Below the pieces are notes generated by a model. The model saw nothing but the letters and a program-made list of their open reading frames with translations, made no database searches and was not told where the DNA came from. A stretch of DNA of 64,000 nucleotides from Gibbula magus (taxonomy: Eukaryota > Mollusca > Gastropoda > Trochida > Trochidae), in contig OW388300.1 in NCBI GenBank assembly GCA_936450465.1, forward strand, positions 44,176,358 through 44,240,357. Direction: 5' to 3'. This document shows, in pieces, positions 1-15,400 of this stretch (position 1 is the stretch's first letter; each line of letters starts with the position of its first letter). Both the position numbers and the translations under genes were made by a program.

Positions 1-1129
1 TGTTGTGTTATTAAAAGTAAATCCTAAAAGCCATAGTCCTTATTGCTATTGGCATGTTTATTATTTTTGGTATACCATAGATGTTGTACCAAAGATACAT
101 CAAACATTACATCATGATAGCCCTTGCTATGGAATCAGCACATACATTAATGGCCCAGAACGACCAAAATATCTCATGTTTCACGTGGTACAATATTTCA
201 ACAAGCTTTTAGAGACTTGCCACGTTTTGAAGATGGACAATAACAAAGCAGCAAAAAGTAATTCATGGCAATTTCAAAAGATACGTTGTTTTGGCGCCTT
301 ATCAAAGACTTCATGCACCTTTAAAAAGTATCTTCTTCGCAGATATGTACATTAGAGATCTCACATTTGCACATTATATAGCCGAATACATGTTTGCACG
401 TACGTGTATACTTCCATGTACATGCAAACCCATAATGTCAAGCATCAGAGTCCCAAACAACTAAAGCTTAACTCTTAGTTGAGCTTTGTTGAGTTGATTC
501 TATGACTTAAAAGGTTTATGTATGTCATTTAGATCCTTGATTGTAGAGGAGTGGAAGCTCCGACCCAGCGTCTGTTGGTGATCTACTAAAAATGGCTACA
601 TCTAATATCCATACACACTTTATATTATTTCAAAAATTCAAATTCATCTACAACCTCATTTTGCACTTTTAAACACGTATTTCTTTCATCTTGATGTTGT
701 TATAATTGTGCTAACGAAGTTCACTGCAAAAGGATAATTTCACCGTTTCATGTTTCTTTTAAGCATTTGACTCCAAAGTAAATCTGGCTATTTAAGGCCT
801 TTACACACTCACTGACAACATTTCTCCTTTCTTTTTGTTTTCATAATGTTAAGGATGTTTCTTCCAATGACTACATGAAACCCGAGGTGTGCTGAGTCAT
901 CTTATTCCCACTTACGACTATATTTAAGTTGCATATTGAAATAATCCCTTCATAAGAACAAAGATGAAAATGAAAGGAAACTACTACGAAAGGTGAATCT
1001 TTGGTGGAAATTTACTATTCAACTTTGGAGGTTATCCAAATTGTGCATCTTGTGTAATTTGGCTGATTGTCTTTTTTAATTCAGATGAAATTGTCTTAGA
1101 TATAGTTTTAAAATATTGTTTCATTTTAG

Positions 1130-1575
1130 GATGGAAATTTCACACCGACAGGGGATAATGTGTATGCCTTTGGACTAATCAGTGATGTTCAAAACCTTCA
1201 AGTCCAGGAATGTTTGGAAACCACTGCAGGTATGCATCTTTTCATCAAGACATGATTGATAACTGTTATGAACATAACTTTAAATGAAAGGACCAAGTGT
1301 CAATTGAGAGTGCATTAAAGTCATTCTCATCGACTGATATTAAATTGAAACTCGTATCTAAGTTTTGGATGTTAATTACTAAAGCAATTTTATTTCAACA
1401 CCATCAGCCACACCCAGTGTAACACCATCAGCCACACCCAGTGTAACACCATCAGCCACACCCAGTGTAACACCATCAGCCACACCCAGTGTAACACCAT
1501 CAGCCACACCCAGTGGAACGCCATCAGTGACTCCCAGCGTTACACCAGCAGTGACCCCAGGAGAAACAACAGCAG
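1130..1575 (+). CDS. Array 1 copy 0 (partial): last exon of the unknown domain plus PTS exon
   Basis: Exons are 1130-1229 and 1408-1575. The first enters in phase 0 after an intron whose upstream exon lies outside the window. It ends in phase 1 and encodes the end of the domain, with its second cysteine (QECLETT). It has Leu (AFGLISD) where the other copies have Pro. The second exon is phase 1-1 and encodes a [11 protein letters not shown] segment of 56 residues, the longest in array 1; it carries one 24-bp repeat more than most other copies. Confidence 0.85.
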
Positions 1576-4500
1576 GTAGATAAATAGAAGATATTAAACG
1601 ACCTTGCATTTAATACCATTTTTTTAAACGGGTTAATAATGATTTTTGTATTAAAGCAAGTTTGATACAAAATCATTCACGAGTTTATTTAACAATATAT
1701 TATATGGAAGGTAGTTTATAATTTTTGTTGATTACTTGACTACTATGAAACACACATTTTTAGTTGACCATTTCTTTGTTTTATTCAAGAATGCCACTCA
1801 AAGAAATTTCCATTTATACCTTGTTAATGAGACACTCAATTACTGAGGCTTTAGAACTTTGTTTTTATAACTGAGGCTCTCATTTCCTTGAGTAAGCACA
1901 TTTGACAATGACCATGATATATCAAACTCATTCGGATATATAAAATACATACTATACCAAAACTGTTCGCGATAAGAAGTATCCAAACTAAATTGTTGAT
2001 AAAATGAGCCTCCTATAAGCTACAGTGACTATAACCTTAACCATAATGATCCTGAGTGGAGATAAATGTTTGGTTAACATTAACGATATGGTTGCAGTTT
2101 GCTAAGGCCGTCAACATAATATGAAGTCTGTCCATTTTCAACAGATATAATAATATAATATGTATAAATATGTTTTCCTTTGAAAATATCATGTTCATCT
2201 CATATTGTGAAGTATATATATTCTTCTCGAGCTACAGATAACCTTTATCTTTCGATCGATAATTAAAGAATGGAATAATCTTTCTTTTCATATGTCACAC
2301 ACACATGGAGATATATATATATATATATATAACAAAATTCAGTTCAAACTAGTAGAACACTCAGGTCTCATATAGAAAAATACAACTGTCGAAGAAATCA
2401 CGATGATTTAATCATTATGAACAATCATCCTTTCGACCATTGCGGGTCACATCAGGTGAATTAATTAATAATTAATTCTCGATGTTGCCTGATGTGGGAT
2501 GTGAGAAACTAAAGCAATCATACGGCAGTTCACGAAGACCCCCAGGACATACACCAGCAGATGCATTAAGTAAATGTAAAATATGACAGGATATATGGTT
2601 AGTTATGGGTCATTCAATGGCTTTTTAAATTGCCTGAACACTTGTTTCTAACACATGGAAAGAAAGAAGATACATTTTTGAAATATTACGTTTCAGTGGT
2701 AACTAGATGCCCTGTTGACATGCAGACATCAGGACCTGCTTCTGATCTACCTGATGGTATTGAAAACATAATAAGTGATGATGACAATACAACAGCCGGA
2801 GGAGTGTTTAATGTAGGAGATGTTGGAAAAATAATTGATACTCCTCCTGGTGTGATTCTTTATGAAGAACCTAAAGCAGATGAACCGCCAATTGATGAGG
2901 TAATGAAAAAGTATTTACTTTGTTTATATTTATCGTTAACTGTTTCTTTAAAATGAGATCTTGTGTATACAATGAAAGATGCGTAAACTATGATATTTCT
3001 TTTCATTCACCAGGTTACAAAGGAAGATGGGCCACTTTATGTTTTAAAGAAGGATGGTGACCCTGAACCCGTTGTTAAAGTCGGTATGTATTGCGTGTGT
3101 TGCTTGTAAATATAGCAGTTTGAAATGATAATTAAAATTCCTATGTCATTTGCTGTTGTATGTCTATTGCCTTTCTATTTAAAGGTTAACTATAACACTA
3201 ACATCAAGTGTCAATGCACGTTTTGTGAAATGAGTTTATTTTACAGGTTCCATTCCATTGACTGCAACTGAAACATTCTCTTTGCCTGACGGCAGAAAGA
3301 TAATAAAGTATGATACATCCAGCGTCACTGACATTATCAGCATTGAAAGTGGTGTCCCACTGTCACCAGTGCAAGGACAGGTAAGAAAATGAGGATTTAT
3401 GCTTTTGGCGTGTTGTGTTATTAAAAGTAAATCCTAAAAGCCATAGTCCTTATTGCTATTGGCATGTTTATTATTGTTGGTATACCATAGATGTTGTACC
3501 AAAGATACATCAAACATTACATCATGATAGCCCTTGCTATGGAATCAGCACATACATTAATGGCCCAGAACGACCAAAATATCTCATGTTTCACGTGGTA
3601 CAATATTTCAACAAGCTTTTAGAGACTTGCCACGTTTTGAAGATGGACAATAACAAAGCAGCAAAAAGTAATTCATGGCAATTTCAAAAGATACGTTGTT
3701 TTGGCGCCTTATCAAAGACTTCATGCACCTTTAAAAAGTATCTTCTTCACAGATATGTACATTAGAGATCTCACATTTGCACATTATATAGCCGAATACA
3801 TGTTTGCACGTACGTGTATACTTCCATGTACATGCAAACCCATAATGTCAAGCATCAGAGTCCCAAACAACTAAAGCTTAACTCTTAGTTGAGCTTTGTT
3901 GAGTTGATTCTATGACTTAAAAGGTTTATGTATGTCATTTAGATCCTTGATTGTAGAGGAGTGGAAGCTCCGACCCAGCGTCTGTTGGTGATCTACTAAA
4001 AATGGCTACATCTAATATCCATACACACTTTATATTATTTCAAAAATTCAAATTCATCTACAACCTCATTTTGCACTTTTAAACACGTATTTCTTTCATC
4101 TTGATGTTGTTATAATTGTGCTAACGAAGTTCACTGCAAAAGGATAATTTCACCGTTTCATGTTTCTTTTAAGCATTTGACTCCAAAGTAAATCTGGCTA
4201 TTTAAGGCCTTTACACACTCACTGACAACATTTCTCCTTTCTTTTTGTTTTCATAATGTTAAGGATGTTTCTTCCAATGACTACATGAAACTCGAGGTGT
4301 GCTGAGTCATCTTATTCCCACTTACGACTATATTTAAGTTGCATATTGAAATAATCCCTTCATAAGAACAAAGATGAAAATGAAAGGAAACTACTACGAA
4401 AGGTGAATCTTTGGTGGAAATTTACTATTCAACTTTGGAGGTTATCCAAATTGTGCATCTTGTGTAATTTGGCTGATTGTCTTTTTTAATTCAGATGAAA

Positions 4501-7500
4501 TTGTCTTAGATATAGTTTTAAAATATTGTTTCATTTTAGGATGGAAATTTCACACCGACAGGGGATAATGTGTATGCCTTTGGACCAATCAGTGATGTTC
4601 AAAACCTTCAAGTCCAGGAATGTTTGGAAACCACTGCAGGTATGCATCTTTTCATCAAGACATGATTGATAACTGTTATGAACATAACTTTAAATGAAAG
4701 GACCAAGTGTCAATTGAGAGTGCATTAAAGTCATTCTCATCGACTGATATTAAATTGAAACTCGTATCTAAGTTTTGGATGTTAATTACTAAAGCAATTT
4801 TATTTCAACACCATCAGCCACGCCCAGTGTAACACCATCAGCCACACCCAGTGTAACACCATCAGCCACACCCAGTGTAACACCATCAGCCACACCCAGT
4901 GGAACGCCATCAGTGACTCCCAGCGTTACACCAGCAGTGACCCCAGGAGAAACAACAGCAGGTAGATAAATAGAAGATATTAAACGACCTTGCATTTAAT
5001 ACCATTTTTTTAAACGGGTTAATAATGATTTTTGTATTAAAGCAAGTTTGATACAAAATCATTCACGAGTTTATTTAACAATATATTATATGGAAGGTAG
5101 TTTATAATTTTTGTTGATTACTTGACTACTATGAAACACACATTTTTAGTTGACCATTTCTTTGTTTTATTCAAGAATGCCACTCAAAGAAATTTCCATT
5201 TATACCTTGTTAATGAGACACTCAATTACTGAGGCTTTAGAACTTTGTTTTTATAACTGAGGCTCTCATTTCCTTGAGTAAGCACATTTGACAATGACCA
5301 TGATATATCAAACTCATTCGGATATATAAAATACATACTATACCAAAACTGTTCGCGATAAGAAGTATCCAAACTAAATTGTTGATAAAATGAGCCTCCT
5401 ATAAGCTACAGTGACTACAACCTTAACCATAATGATCCTGAGTGGAGATAAATGTTTGGTTAACATTAACGATATGGTTGCAGTTTGCTAAGGCCGTCAA
5501 CATAATATGAAGTCTGTCCATTTTCAACAGATATAATAATATAATATGTATAAATATGTTTTCCTTTGAAAATATCATGTTCATCTCATATTGTGAAGTA
5601 TATATATTCTTCTCGAGCTACAGATAACCTTTATCTTTCGATCGATAATTAAAGAATGGAATAATCTTTCTTTTCATATGTCACACACACATGGAGATAT
5701 ATATATATATATATAACAAAATTCAGTTCAAACTAGTAGAACACTCAGGTCTCATATAGAAAAATACAACTGTCGAAGAAATCACGATGATTTAATCATT
5801 ATGAACAATCATCCTTTCGACCATTGCGGGTCACATCAGGTGAATTAATTAATAATTAATTCTCGATGTTGCCTGATGTGGGATGTGAGAAACTAAAGCA
5901 ATCATACGGCAGTTCACGAAGACCCCCAGGACATACACCAGCAGATGCATTAAGTAAATGTAAAATATGACAGGATATATGGTTAGTTATGGGTCATTCA
6001 ATGGCTTTTTAAATTGCCTGAACACTTGTTTCTAACACATGGAAAGAAAGAAGATACATTTTTGAAATATTACGTTTCAGTGGTAACTAGATGCCCTGTT
6101 GACATGCAGACATCAGGACCTGCTTCTGATCTACCTGATGGTATTGAAAACATAATAAGTGATGATGACAATACAACAGCCGGAGGAGTGCTTAATGTAG
6201 GAGATGTTGGAAAAATAATTGATACTCCTCCTGGTGTGATTCTTTATGAAGAACCTAAAGCAGATGAACCGCCAATTGATGAGGTAATGAAAAAGTATTT
6301 ACTTTGTTTATATTTATCGTTAACTGTTTCTTTAAAATGAGATCTTGTGTATACAATGAAAGATGCGTAAACTATGATATTTCTTTTCATTCACCAGGTT
6401 ACAAAGGAAGATGGGCCACTTTATGTTTTAAAGAAGGATGGTGACCCTGAACCCGTTGTTAAAGTCGGTATGTATTGCGTGTGTTGCTTGTAAATATAGC
6501 AGTTTGAAATGATAATTAAACTTCCTATGTCATTTGCTGTTGTATGTCTATTGCCTTTCTATTTAAAGGTTAACTATAACACTAACATCAAGTGTCAATG
6601 CACGTTTTGTGAAATGAGTTTATTTTACAGGTTCCATTCCATTGACTGCAACTGAAACATTCTCTTTGCCTGACGGCAGAAAGATAATAAAGTATGATAC
6701 ATCCAGCGTCACTGACATTATCAGCATTGAAAGTGGTGTCCCACTGTCACCAGTGCAAGGACAGGTAAGAAAATGAGGATTTATGCTTTTGGCGTGTTGT
6801 GTTATTAAAAGTAAATCCTAAAAGCCATAGTCCTTATTGCTATTGGCATGTTTATTATTTTTGGTATACCATAGATGTTGTACCAAAGATACATCAAACA
6901 TTACATCATGATAGCCCTTGCTATGGAATCAGCACATACATTAATGGCCCAGAACGACCAAAATATCTCATGTTTCACGTGGTACAATATTTCAACAAGC
7001 TTTTAGAGACTTGCCACGTTTTGAAGATGGACAATAACAAAGCAGCAAAAAGTAATTCATGGCAATTTCAAAAGATACGTTGTTTTGGCGCCTTATCAAA
7101 GACTTCATGCACCTTTAAAAAGTATCTTCTTCGCAGATATGTACATTAGAGATCTCACATTTGCACATTATATAGCCGAATACATGTTTGCACGTACGTG
7201 TATACTTCCATGTACATGCAAACCCATAATGTCAAGCATCAGAGTCCCAAACAACTAAAGCTTAACTCTTAGTTGAGCTTTGTTGAGTTGATTCTATGAC
7301 TTAAAAGGTTTATGTATGTCATTTAGATCCTTGATTGTAGAGGAGTGGAAGCTCCGACCCAGCGTCTGTTGGTGATCTACTAAAAATGGCTACATCTAAT
7401 ATCCATACACACTTTATATTATTTCAAAAATTCAAATTCATCTACAACCTCATTTTGCACTTTTAAACACGTATTTCTTTCATCTTGATGTTATAATTGT

Positions 7501-10500
7501 GCTAACGAAGTTCACTGCAAAAGGATAATTTCACCGTTTCATGTTTCTTTTAAGCATTTGACTCCAAAGTAAATCTGGCTATTTAAGGCCTTTACACACT
7601 CACTGACAACATTTCTCCTTTCTTTTTGTTTTCATAATGTTAAGGATGTTTCTTCCAATGACTACATGAAACTCGAGGTGTGCTGAGTCATCTTATTCCC
7701 ACTTACGACTATATTTAAGTTGCATATTGAAATAATCCCTTCATAAGAACAAAGATGAAAATGAAAGGAAACTACTACGAAAGGTGAATCTTTGGTGGAA
7801 ATTTACTATTCAACTTTGGAGGTTATCCAAATTGTGCATCTTGTGTAATTTGGCTGATTGTCTTTTTTAATTCAGATGAAATTGTCTTAGATATAGTTTT
7901 AAAATATTGTTTCATTTTAGGATGGAAATTTCACACCGACAGAGGATAATGTGTATGCCTTTGGACCAATCAGTGATGTTCAAAACCTTCAAGTCCAGGA
8001 ATGTTTGGAAACCACTGCAGGTATGCATCTTTTCATCAAGACATGATTGATAATTGTTATGAACATAACTTTAAATGAAAGGACCAAGTGTCAATTGAGA
8101 GTGCATTAAAGTCATTCTCATCGACTGATATTAAATTGAAACTCGTATCTAAGTTTTGGATGTTAATTACTAAAGCAATTTTATTTCAACACCATCAGCC
8201 ACACCCAGTGTAACACCATCAGCCACACCCAGTGTAACACCATCAGCCACACCCAGTGTAACACCATCAGCCACACCCAGTGGAACGCCATCAGTGACTC
8301 CCAGCGTTACACCAGCAGTGACCCCAGGAGAAACAACAGCAGGTAGATAAATAGAAGATATTAAACGACCTTGCATTTAATACCATTTTTTTAAACGGGT
8401 TAATAATGATTTTTGTATTAAAGCAAGTTTGATACAAAATCATTCACGAGTTTATTTAACAATATATTATATGGAAGGTAGTTTATAATTACTTGACTAC
8501 TATGAAACACACATTTTTAGTTGACCATTTCTTTGTTTTATTCAAGAATGCCACTCAAAGAAATTTCCATTTATACCTTGTTAATGAGACACTCAATTAC
8601 TGAGGCTTTAGAACTTTGTTTTTATAACTGAGGCTCTCATTTCCTTGAGTAAGCACATTTGACAATGACCATGATATATCAAACTCATTCGGATATATAA
8701 AATACATACTATACCAAAACTGTTCGCGATAAGAAGTATCCAAACTAAATTGTTGATAAAATGAGCCTCCTATAAGCTACAGTGACTATAACCTTAACCA
8801 TAATGATCCTGAGTGGAGATAAATGTTTGGTTAACATTAACGATATGGTTGCAGTTTGCTAAGGCCGTCAACATAATATGAAGTCTGTCCATTTTCAACA
8901 GATATAATAATATAATATGTATAAATATGTTTTCCTTTGAAAATATCATGTTCATCTCATATTGTGAAGTATATATATTCTTCTCGAGCTACAGATAACC
9001 TTTATCTTTCGATCGATAATTAAAGAATGGAATAATCTTTCTTTTCATATGTCACACACACATGGAGATATATATATATATATATAACAAAATTCAGTTC
9101 AAACTAGTAGAACACTCAGGTATCATATAGAAAAATACAACTGTCGAAGAAATCACGATGATTTAATCATTATGAACAATCATCCTTTCGACCATTGCGG
9201 GTCACATCAGGTGAATTAATTAATAATTAATTCTCGATGTTGCCTGATGTGGGATGTGAGAAACTAAAGCAATCATACGGCAGTTCACGAAGACCCCCAG
9301 GACATACACCAGCAGATGCATTAAGTAAATGTAAAATATGACAGGATATATGGTTAGTTATGGGTCATTCAATGGCTTTTTAAATTGCCTGAACACTTGT
9401 TTCTAACACATGGAAAGAAAGAAGATACATTTTTGAAATATTACGTTTCAGTGGTAACTAGATGCCCTGTTGACATGCAGACATCAGGACCTGCTTCTGA
9501 TCTACCTGATGGTATTGAAAACATAATAAGTGATGATGACAATACAACAGCCGGAGGAGTGTTTAATGTAGGAGATGTTGGAAAAATAATTGATACTCCT
9601 CCTGGTGTGATTCTTTATGAAGAACCTAAAGCAGATGAACCGCCAATTGATGAGGTAATGAAAAAGTATTTACTTTGTTTATATTTATCGTTAACTGTTT
9701 CTTTAAAATGAGATCTTGTGTATACAATGAAAGATGCGTAAACTATGATATTTCTTTTCATTCACCAGGTTACAAAGGAAGATGGGCCACTTTATGTTTT
9801 AAAGAAGGATGGTGACCCTGAACCCGTTGTTAAAGTCGGTATGTATTGCGTGTGTTGCTTGTAAATATAGCAGTTTGAAATGATAATTAAAATTCCTATG
9901 TCATTTGCTGTTGTATGTCTATTGCCTTTCTATTTAAAGGTTAACTATAACACTAACATCAAGTGTCAATGCACGTTTTGTGAAATGAGTTTATTTTACA
10001 GGTTCCATTCCATTGACTGCAACTGAAACATTCTCTTTGCCTGACGGCAGAAAGATAATAAAGTATGATACATCCAGCGTCACTGACATTATCAGCATTG
10101 AAAGTGGTGTCCCACTGTCACCAGTGCAAGGACAGGTAAGAAAATGAGGATTTATGCTTTTGGCGTGTTGTGTTATTAAAAGTAAATCCTAAAAGCCATA
10201 GTCCTTATTGCTATTGGCATGTTTATTATTTTTGGTATACCATAGATGTTGTACCAAAGATACATCAAACATTACATCATGATAGCCCTTGCTATGGAAT
10301 CAGCACATACATTAATGGCCCAGAACGACCAAAATATCTCATGTTTCACGTGGTACAATATTTCAACAAGCTTTTAGAGACTTGCCACGTTTTGAAGATG
10401 GACAATAACAAAGCAGCAAAAAGTAATTCATGGCAATTTCAAAAGATACGTTGTTTTGGCGCCTTATCAAAGACTTCATGCACCTTTAAAAAGTATCTTC

Positions 10501-12448
10501 TTCGCAGATATGTACATTAGAGATCTCACATTTGCACATTATATAGCCGAATACATGTTTGCACGTACGTGTATACTTCCATGTACATGCAAACCCATAA
10601 TGTCAAGCATCAGAGTCCCAAACAACTAAAGCTTAACTCTTAGTTGAGCTTTGTTGAGTTGATTCTATGACTTAAAAGGTTTATGTATGTCATTTAGATC
10701 CTTGATTGTAGAGGAGTGGAAGCTCCGACCCAGCGTCTGTTGGTGATCTACTAAAAATGGCTACATCTAATATCCATACACACTTTATATTATTTCAAAA
10801 ATTCAAATTCATCTACAACCTCATTTTGCACTTTTAAACACGTATTTCTTTCATCTTGATGTTGTTATAATTGTGCTAACGAAGTTCACTGCAAAAGGAT
10901 AATTTCACCGTTTCATGTTTCTTTTAAGCATTTGACTCCAAAGTAAATCTGGCTATTTAAGGCCTTTACACACTCACTGACAACATTTCTCCTTTCTTTT
11001 TGTTTTCATAATGTTAAGGATGTTTCTTCCAATGACTACATGAAACTCGAGGTGTGCTGAGTCATCTTATTCCCACTTACGACTATATTTAAGTTGCATA
11101 TTGAAATAATCCCTTCATAAGAACAAAGATGAAAATGAAAGGACACTACTACGAAAGGTGAATCTTTGGTGGAAATTTACTATTCAACTTTGGAGGTTAT
11201 CCAAATTGTGCATCTTGTGTAATTTGGCTGATTGTCTTTTTTAATTCAGATGAAATTGTCTTAGATATAGTTTTAAAATATTGTTTCATTTTAGGATGGA
11301 AATTTCACACCGACAGGGGATAATGTGTATGCCTTTGGACCAATCAGTGATGTTCAAAACCTTCAAGTCCAGGAATGTTTGGAAACCACTGCAGGTATGC
11401 ATCTTTTCATCAAGACATGATTGATAACTGTTATGAACATAACTTTAAATGAAAGGACCAAGTGTCAATTGAGAGTGCATTAAAGTCATTCTCATCGACT
11501 GATATTAAATTGAAACTCGTATCTAAGTTTTGGATGTTAATTACTAAAGCAATTTTATTTCAACACCATCAGCCACACCCAGTGTAACACCATCAGCCAC
11601 ACCCAGTGTAACACCATCAGCCACACCCAGTGTAACACCATCAGCCACACCCAGTGGAACGCCATCAGTGACTCCCAGCGTTACACCAGCAGTGACCCCA
11701 GGAGAAACAACAGCAGGTAGATAAATAGAAGATATTAAACGACCTTGCATTTAATACCATTTTTTTAAACGGGTTAATAATGATTTTTGTATTAAAGCAA
11801 GTTTGATACAAAATCATTCACGAGTTTATTTAACAATATATTATATGGAAGGTAGTTTATAATTTTTGTTGATTACTTGACTACTATGAAACACACATTT
11901 TTAGTTGACCATTTCTTTGTTTTATTCAAGAATGCCACTCAAAGAAATTTCCATTTATACCTTGTTAATGAGACACTCAATTACTGAGGCTTTAGAACTT
12001 TGTTTTTATAACTGAGGCTCTCATTTCCTTGAGTAAGCACATTTGACAATGACCATGATATATCAAACTCATTCGGATATATAAAATACATACTATACCA
12101 AAACTGTTCGCGATAAGAAGTATCCAAACTAAATTGTTGATAAAATGAGCCTCCTATAAGCTACAGTGACTATAACCTTAACCATAATGATCCTGAGTGG
12201 AGATAAATGTTTGGTTAACATTAACGATATGGTTGCAGTTTGCTAAGGCCGTCAACATAATATGAAGTCTGTCCATTTTCAACAGATATAATAATATAAT
12301 ATGTATAAATATGTTTTCCTTTGAAAATATCATGTTCATCTCATATTGTGAAGTATATATATTCTTCTCGAGCTACAGATAACCTTTATCTTTCGATCGA
12401 TAATTAAAGAATGGAATAATCTTTCTTTTCATATGTCACACACACATG

Positions 12449-12495
<47 letters not shown>

Positions 12496-15400
12496 CAAAA
12501 TTCAGTTCAAACTAGTAGAACACTCAGGTCTCATATAGAAAAATACAACTGTCGAAGAAATCACGATGATTTAATCATTATGAACAATCATCCTTTCGAC
12601 CATTGCGGGTCACATCAGGTGAATTAATTAATAATTAATTCTCGATGTTGCCTGATGTGGGATGTGAGAAACTAAAGCAATCATACGGCAGTTCACGAAG
12701 ACCCCCAGGACATACACCAGCAGATGCATTAAGTAAATGTAAAATATGACAGGATATATGGTTAGTTATGGGTCATTCAATGGCTTTTTAAATTGCCTGA
12801 ACACTTGTTTCTAACACATGGAAAGAAAGAAGATACATTTTTGAAATATTACGTTTCAGTGGTAACTAGATGCCCTGTTGACATGCAGACATCAGGACCT
12901 GCTTCTGATCTACCTGATGGTATTGAAAACATAATAAGTGATGATGACAATACAACAGCCGGAGGAGTGTTTAATGTAGGAGATGTTGGAAAAATAATTG
13001 ATACTCCTCCTGGTGTGATTCTTTATGAAGAACCTAAAGCAGATGAACCGCCAATTGATGAGGTAATGAAAAAGTATTTACTTTGTTTATATTTATCGTT
13101 AACTGTTTCTTTAAAATGAGATCTTGTGTATACAATGAAAGATGCGTAAACTATGATATTTCTTTTCATTCACCAGGTTACAAAGGAAGATGGGCCACTT
13201 TATGTTTTAAAGAAGGATGGTGACCCTGAACCCGTTGTTAAAGTCGGTATGTATTGCGTGTGTTGCTTGTAAATATAGCAGTTTGAAATGATAATTAAAA
13301 TTCCTATGTCATTTGCTGTTGTATGTCTATTGCCTTTCTATTTAAAGGTTAACTATAACACTAACATCAAGTGTCAATGCACGTTTTGTGAAATGAGTTT
13401 ATTTTACAGGTTCCATTCCATTGACTGCAACTGAAACATTCTCTTTGCCTGACGGCAGAAAGATAATAAAGTATGATACATCCAGCGTCACTGACATTAT
13501 CAGCATTGAAAGTGGTGTCCCACTGTCACCAGTGCAAGGACAGGTAAGAAAATGAGGATTTATGCTTTTGGCGTGTTGTGTTATTAAAAGTAAATCCTAA
13601 AAGCCATAGTCCTTATTGCTATTGGCATGTTTATTATTTTTGGTATACCATAGATGTTGTACCAAAGATACATCAAACATTACATCATGATAGCCCTTGC
13701 TATGGAATCAGCACATACATTAATGGCCCAGAACGACCAAAATATCTCATGTTTCACGTGGTACAATATTTCAACAAGCTTTTAGAGACTTGCCACGTTT
13801 TGAAGATGGACAATAACAAAGCAGCAAAAAGTAATTCATGGCAATTTCAAAAGATACGTTGTTTTGGCGCCTTATCAAAGACTTCATGCACCTTTAAAAA
13901 GTATCTTCTTCGCAGATATGTACATTAGAGATCTCACATTTGCACATTATATAGCCGAATACATGTTTGCACGTACGTGTATACTTCCATGTACATGCAA
14001 ACCCATAATGTCAAGCATCAGAGTCCCAAACAACTAAAGCTTAACTCTTAGTTGAGCTTTGTTGAGTTGATTCTATGACTTAAAAGGTTTATGTATGTCA
14101 TTTAGATCCTTGATTGTAGAGGAGTGGAAGCTCCGACCCAGCGTCTGTTGGTGATCTACTAAAAATGGCTACATCTAATATCCATACACACTTTATATTA
14201 TTTCAAAAATTCAAATTCATCTACAACCTCATTTTGCACTTTTAAACACGTATTTCTTTCATCTTGATGTTGTTATAATTGTGCTAACGAAGTTCACTGC
14301 AAAAGGATAATTTCACCGTTTCATGTTTCTTTTAAGCATTTGACTCCAAAGTAAATCTGGCTATTTAAGGCCTTTACACACTCACTGACAACATTTCTCC
14401 TTTCTTTTTGTTTTCATAATGTTAAGGATGTTTCTTCCAATGACTACATGAAACTCGAGGTGTGCTGAGTCATCTTATTCCCACTTACGACTATATTTAA
14501 GTTGCATATTGAAATAATCCCTTCATAAGAACAAAGATGAAAATGAAAGGAAACTACTACGAAAGGTGAATCTTTGGTGGAAATTTACTATTCAACTTTG
14601 GAGGTTATCCAAATTGTGCATCTTGTGTAATTTGGCTGATTGTCTTTTTTAATTCAGATGAAATTGTCTTAGATATAGTTTTAAAATATTGTTTCATTTT
14701 AGGATGGAAATTTCACACCGACAGGGGATAATGTGTATGCCTTTGGACCAATCAGTGATGTTCAAAACCTTCAAGTCCAGGAATGTTTGGAAACCACTGC
14801 AGGTATGCATCTTTTCATCAAGACATTATTGATAACTGTTATGAACATAACTTTAAATGAAAGGACCAAGTGTCAATTGAGAGTGCATTAAAGTCATTCT
14901 CATCGACTGATATTAAATTGAAACTCGTATCTAAGTTTTGGATGTTAATTACTAAAGCAATTTTATTTCAACACCATCAGCCACACCCAGTGTAACACCA
15001 TCAGCCACACCCAGTGTAACACCCAGTGTAACACCATCAGCCACACCCAGTGTAACACCATCAGCCACACCCAGTGGAACGCCATCAGTGACTCCCAGCG
15101 TTACACCAGCAGTGACCCCAGGAGAAACAACAGCAGGTAGATAAATAGAAGATATTAAACGACCTTGCATTTAATACCATTTTTTTAAACGGGTTAATAA
15201 TGATTTTTGTATTAAAGCAAGTTTGATACAAAATCATTCACGAGTTTATTTAACAATATATTATATGGAAGGTAGTTTATAATTTTTGTTGATTACTTGA
15301 CTACTATGAAACACACATTTTTAGTTGACCATTTCTTTGTTTTATTCAAGAATGCCACTCAAAGAAATTTCCATTTATACCTTGTTAATGAGACACTCAA

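Noticed and set aside
5..355. A 116-codon open frame repeated in all seven array 1 units
   Set aside because: It lies in the intron between domain exons 3 and 4, downstream of a clear donor (gtaagaaaatg), and shows no coding bias. A related non-coding intron sequence occurs near 22765-23010. Its recurrence is due to the array.
1379..1609. Minus-strand frame encoding GVADGVTL repeats (and its copies)
   Set aside because: It is the antisense shadow of the TPSV/TPSA exon; a 24-bp period keeps several frames open.
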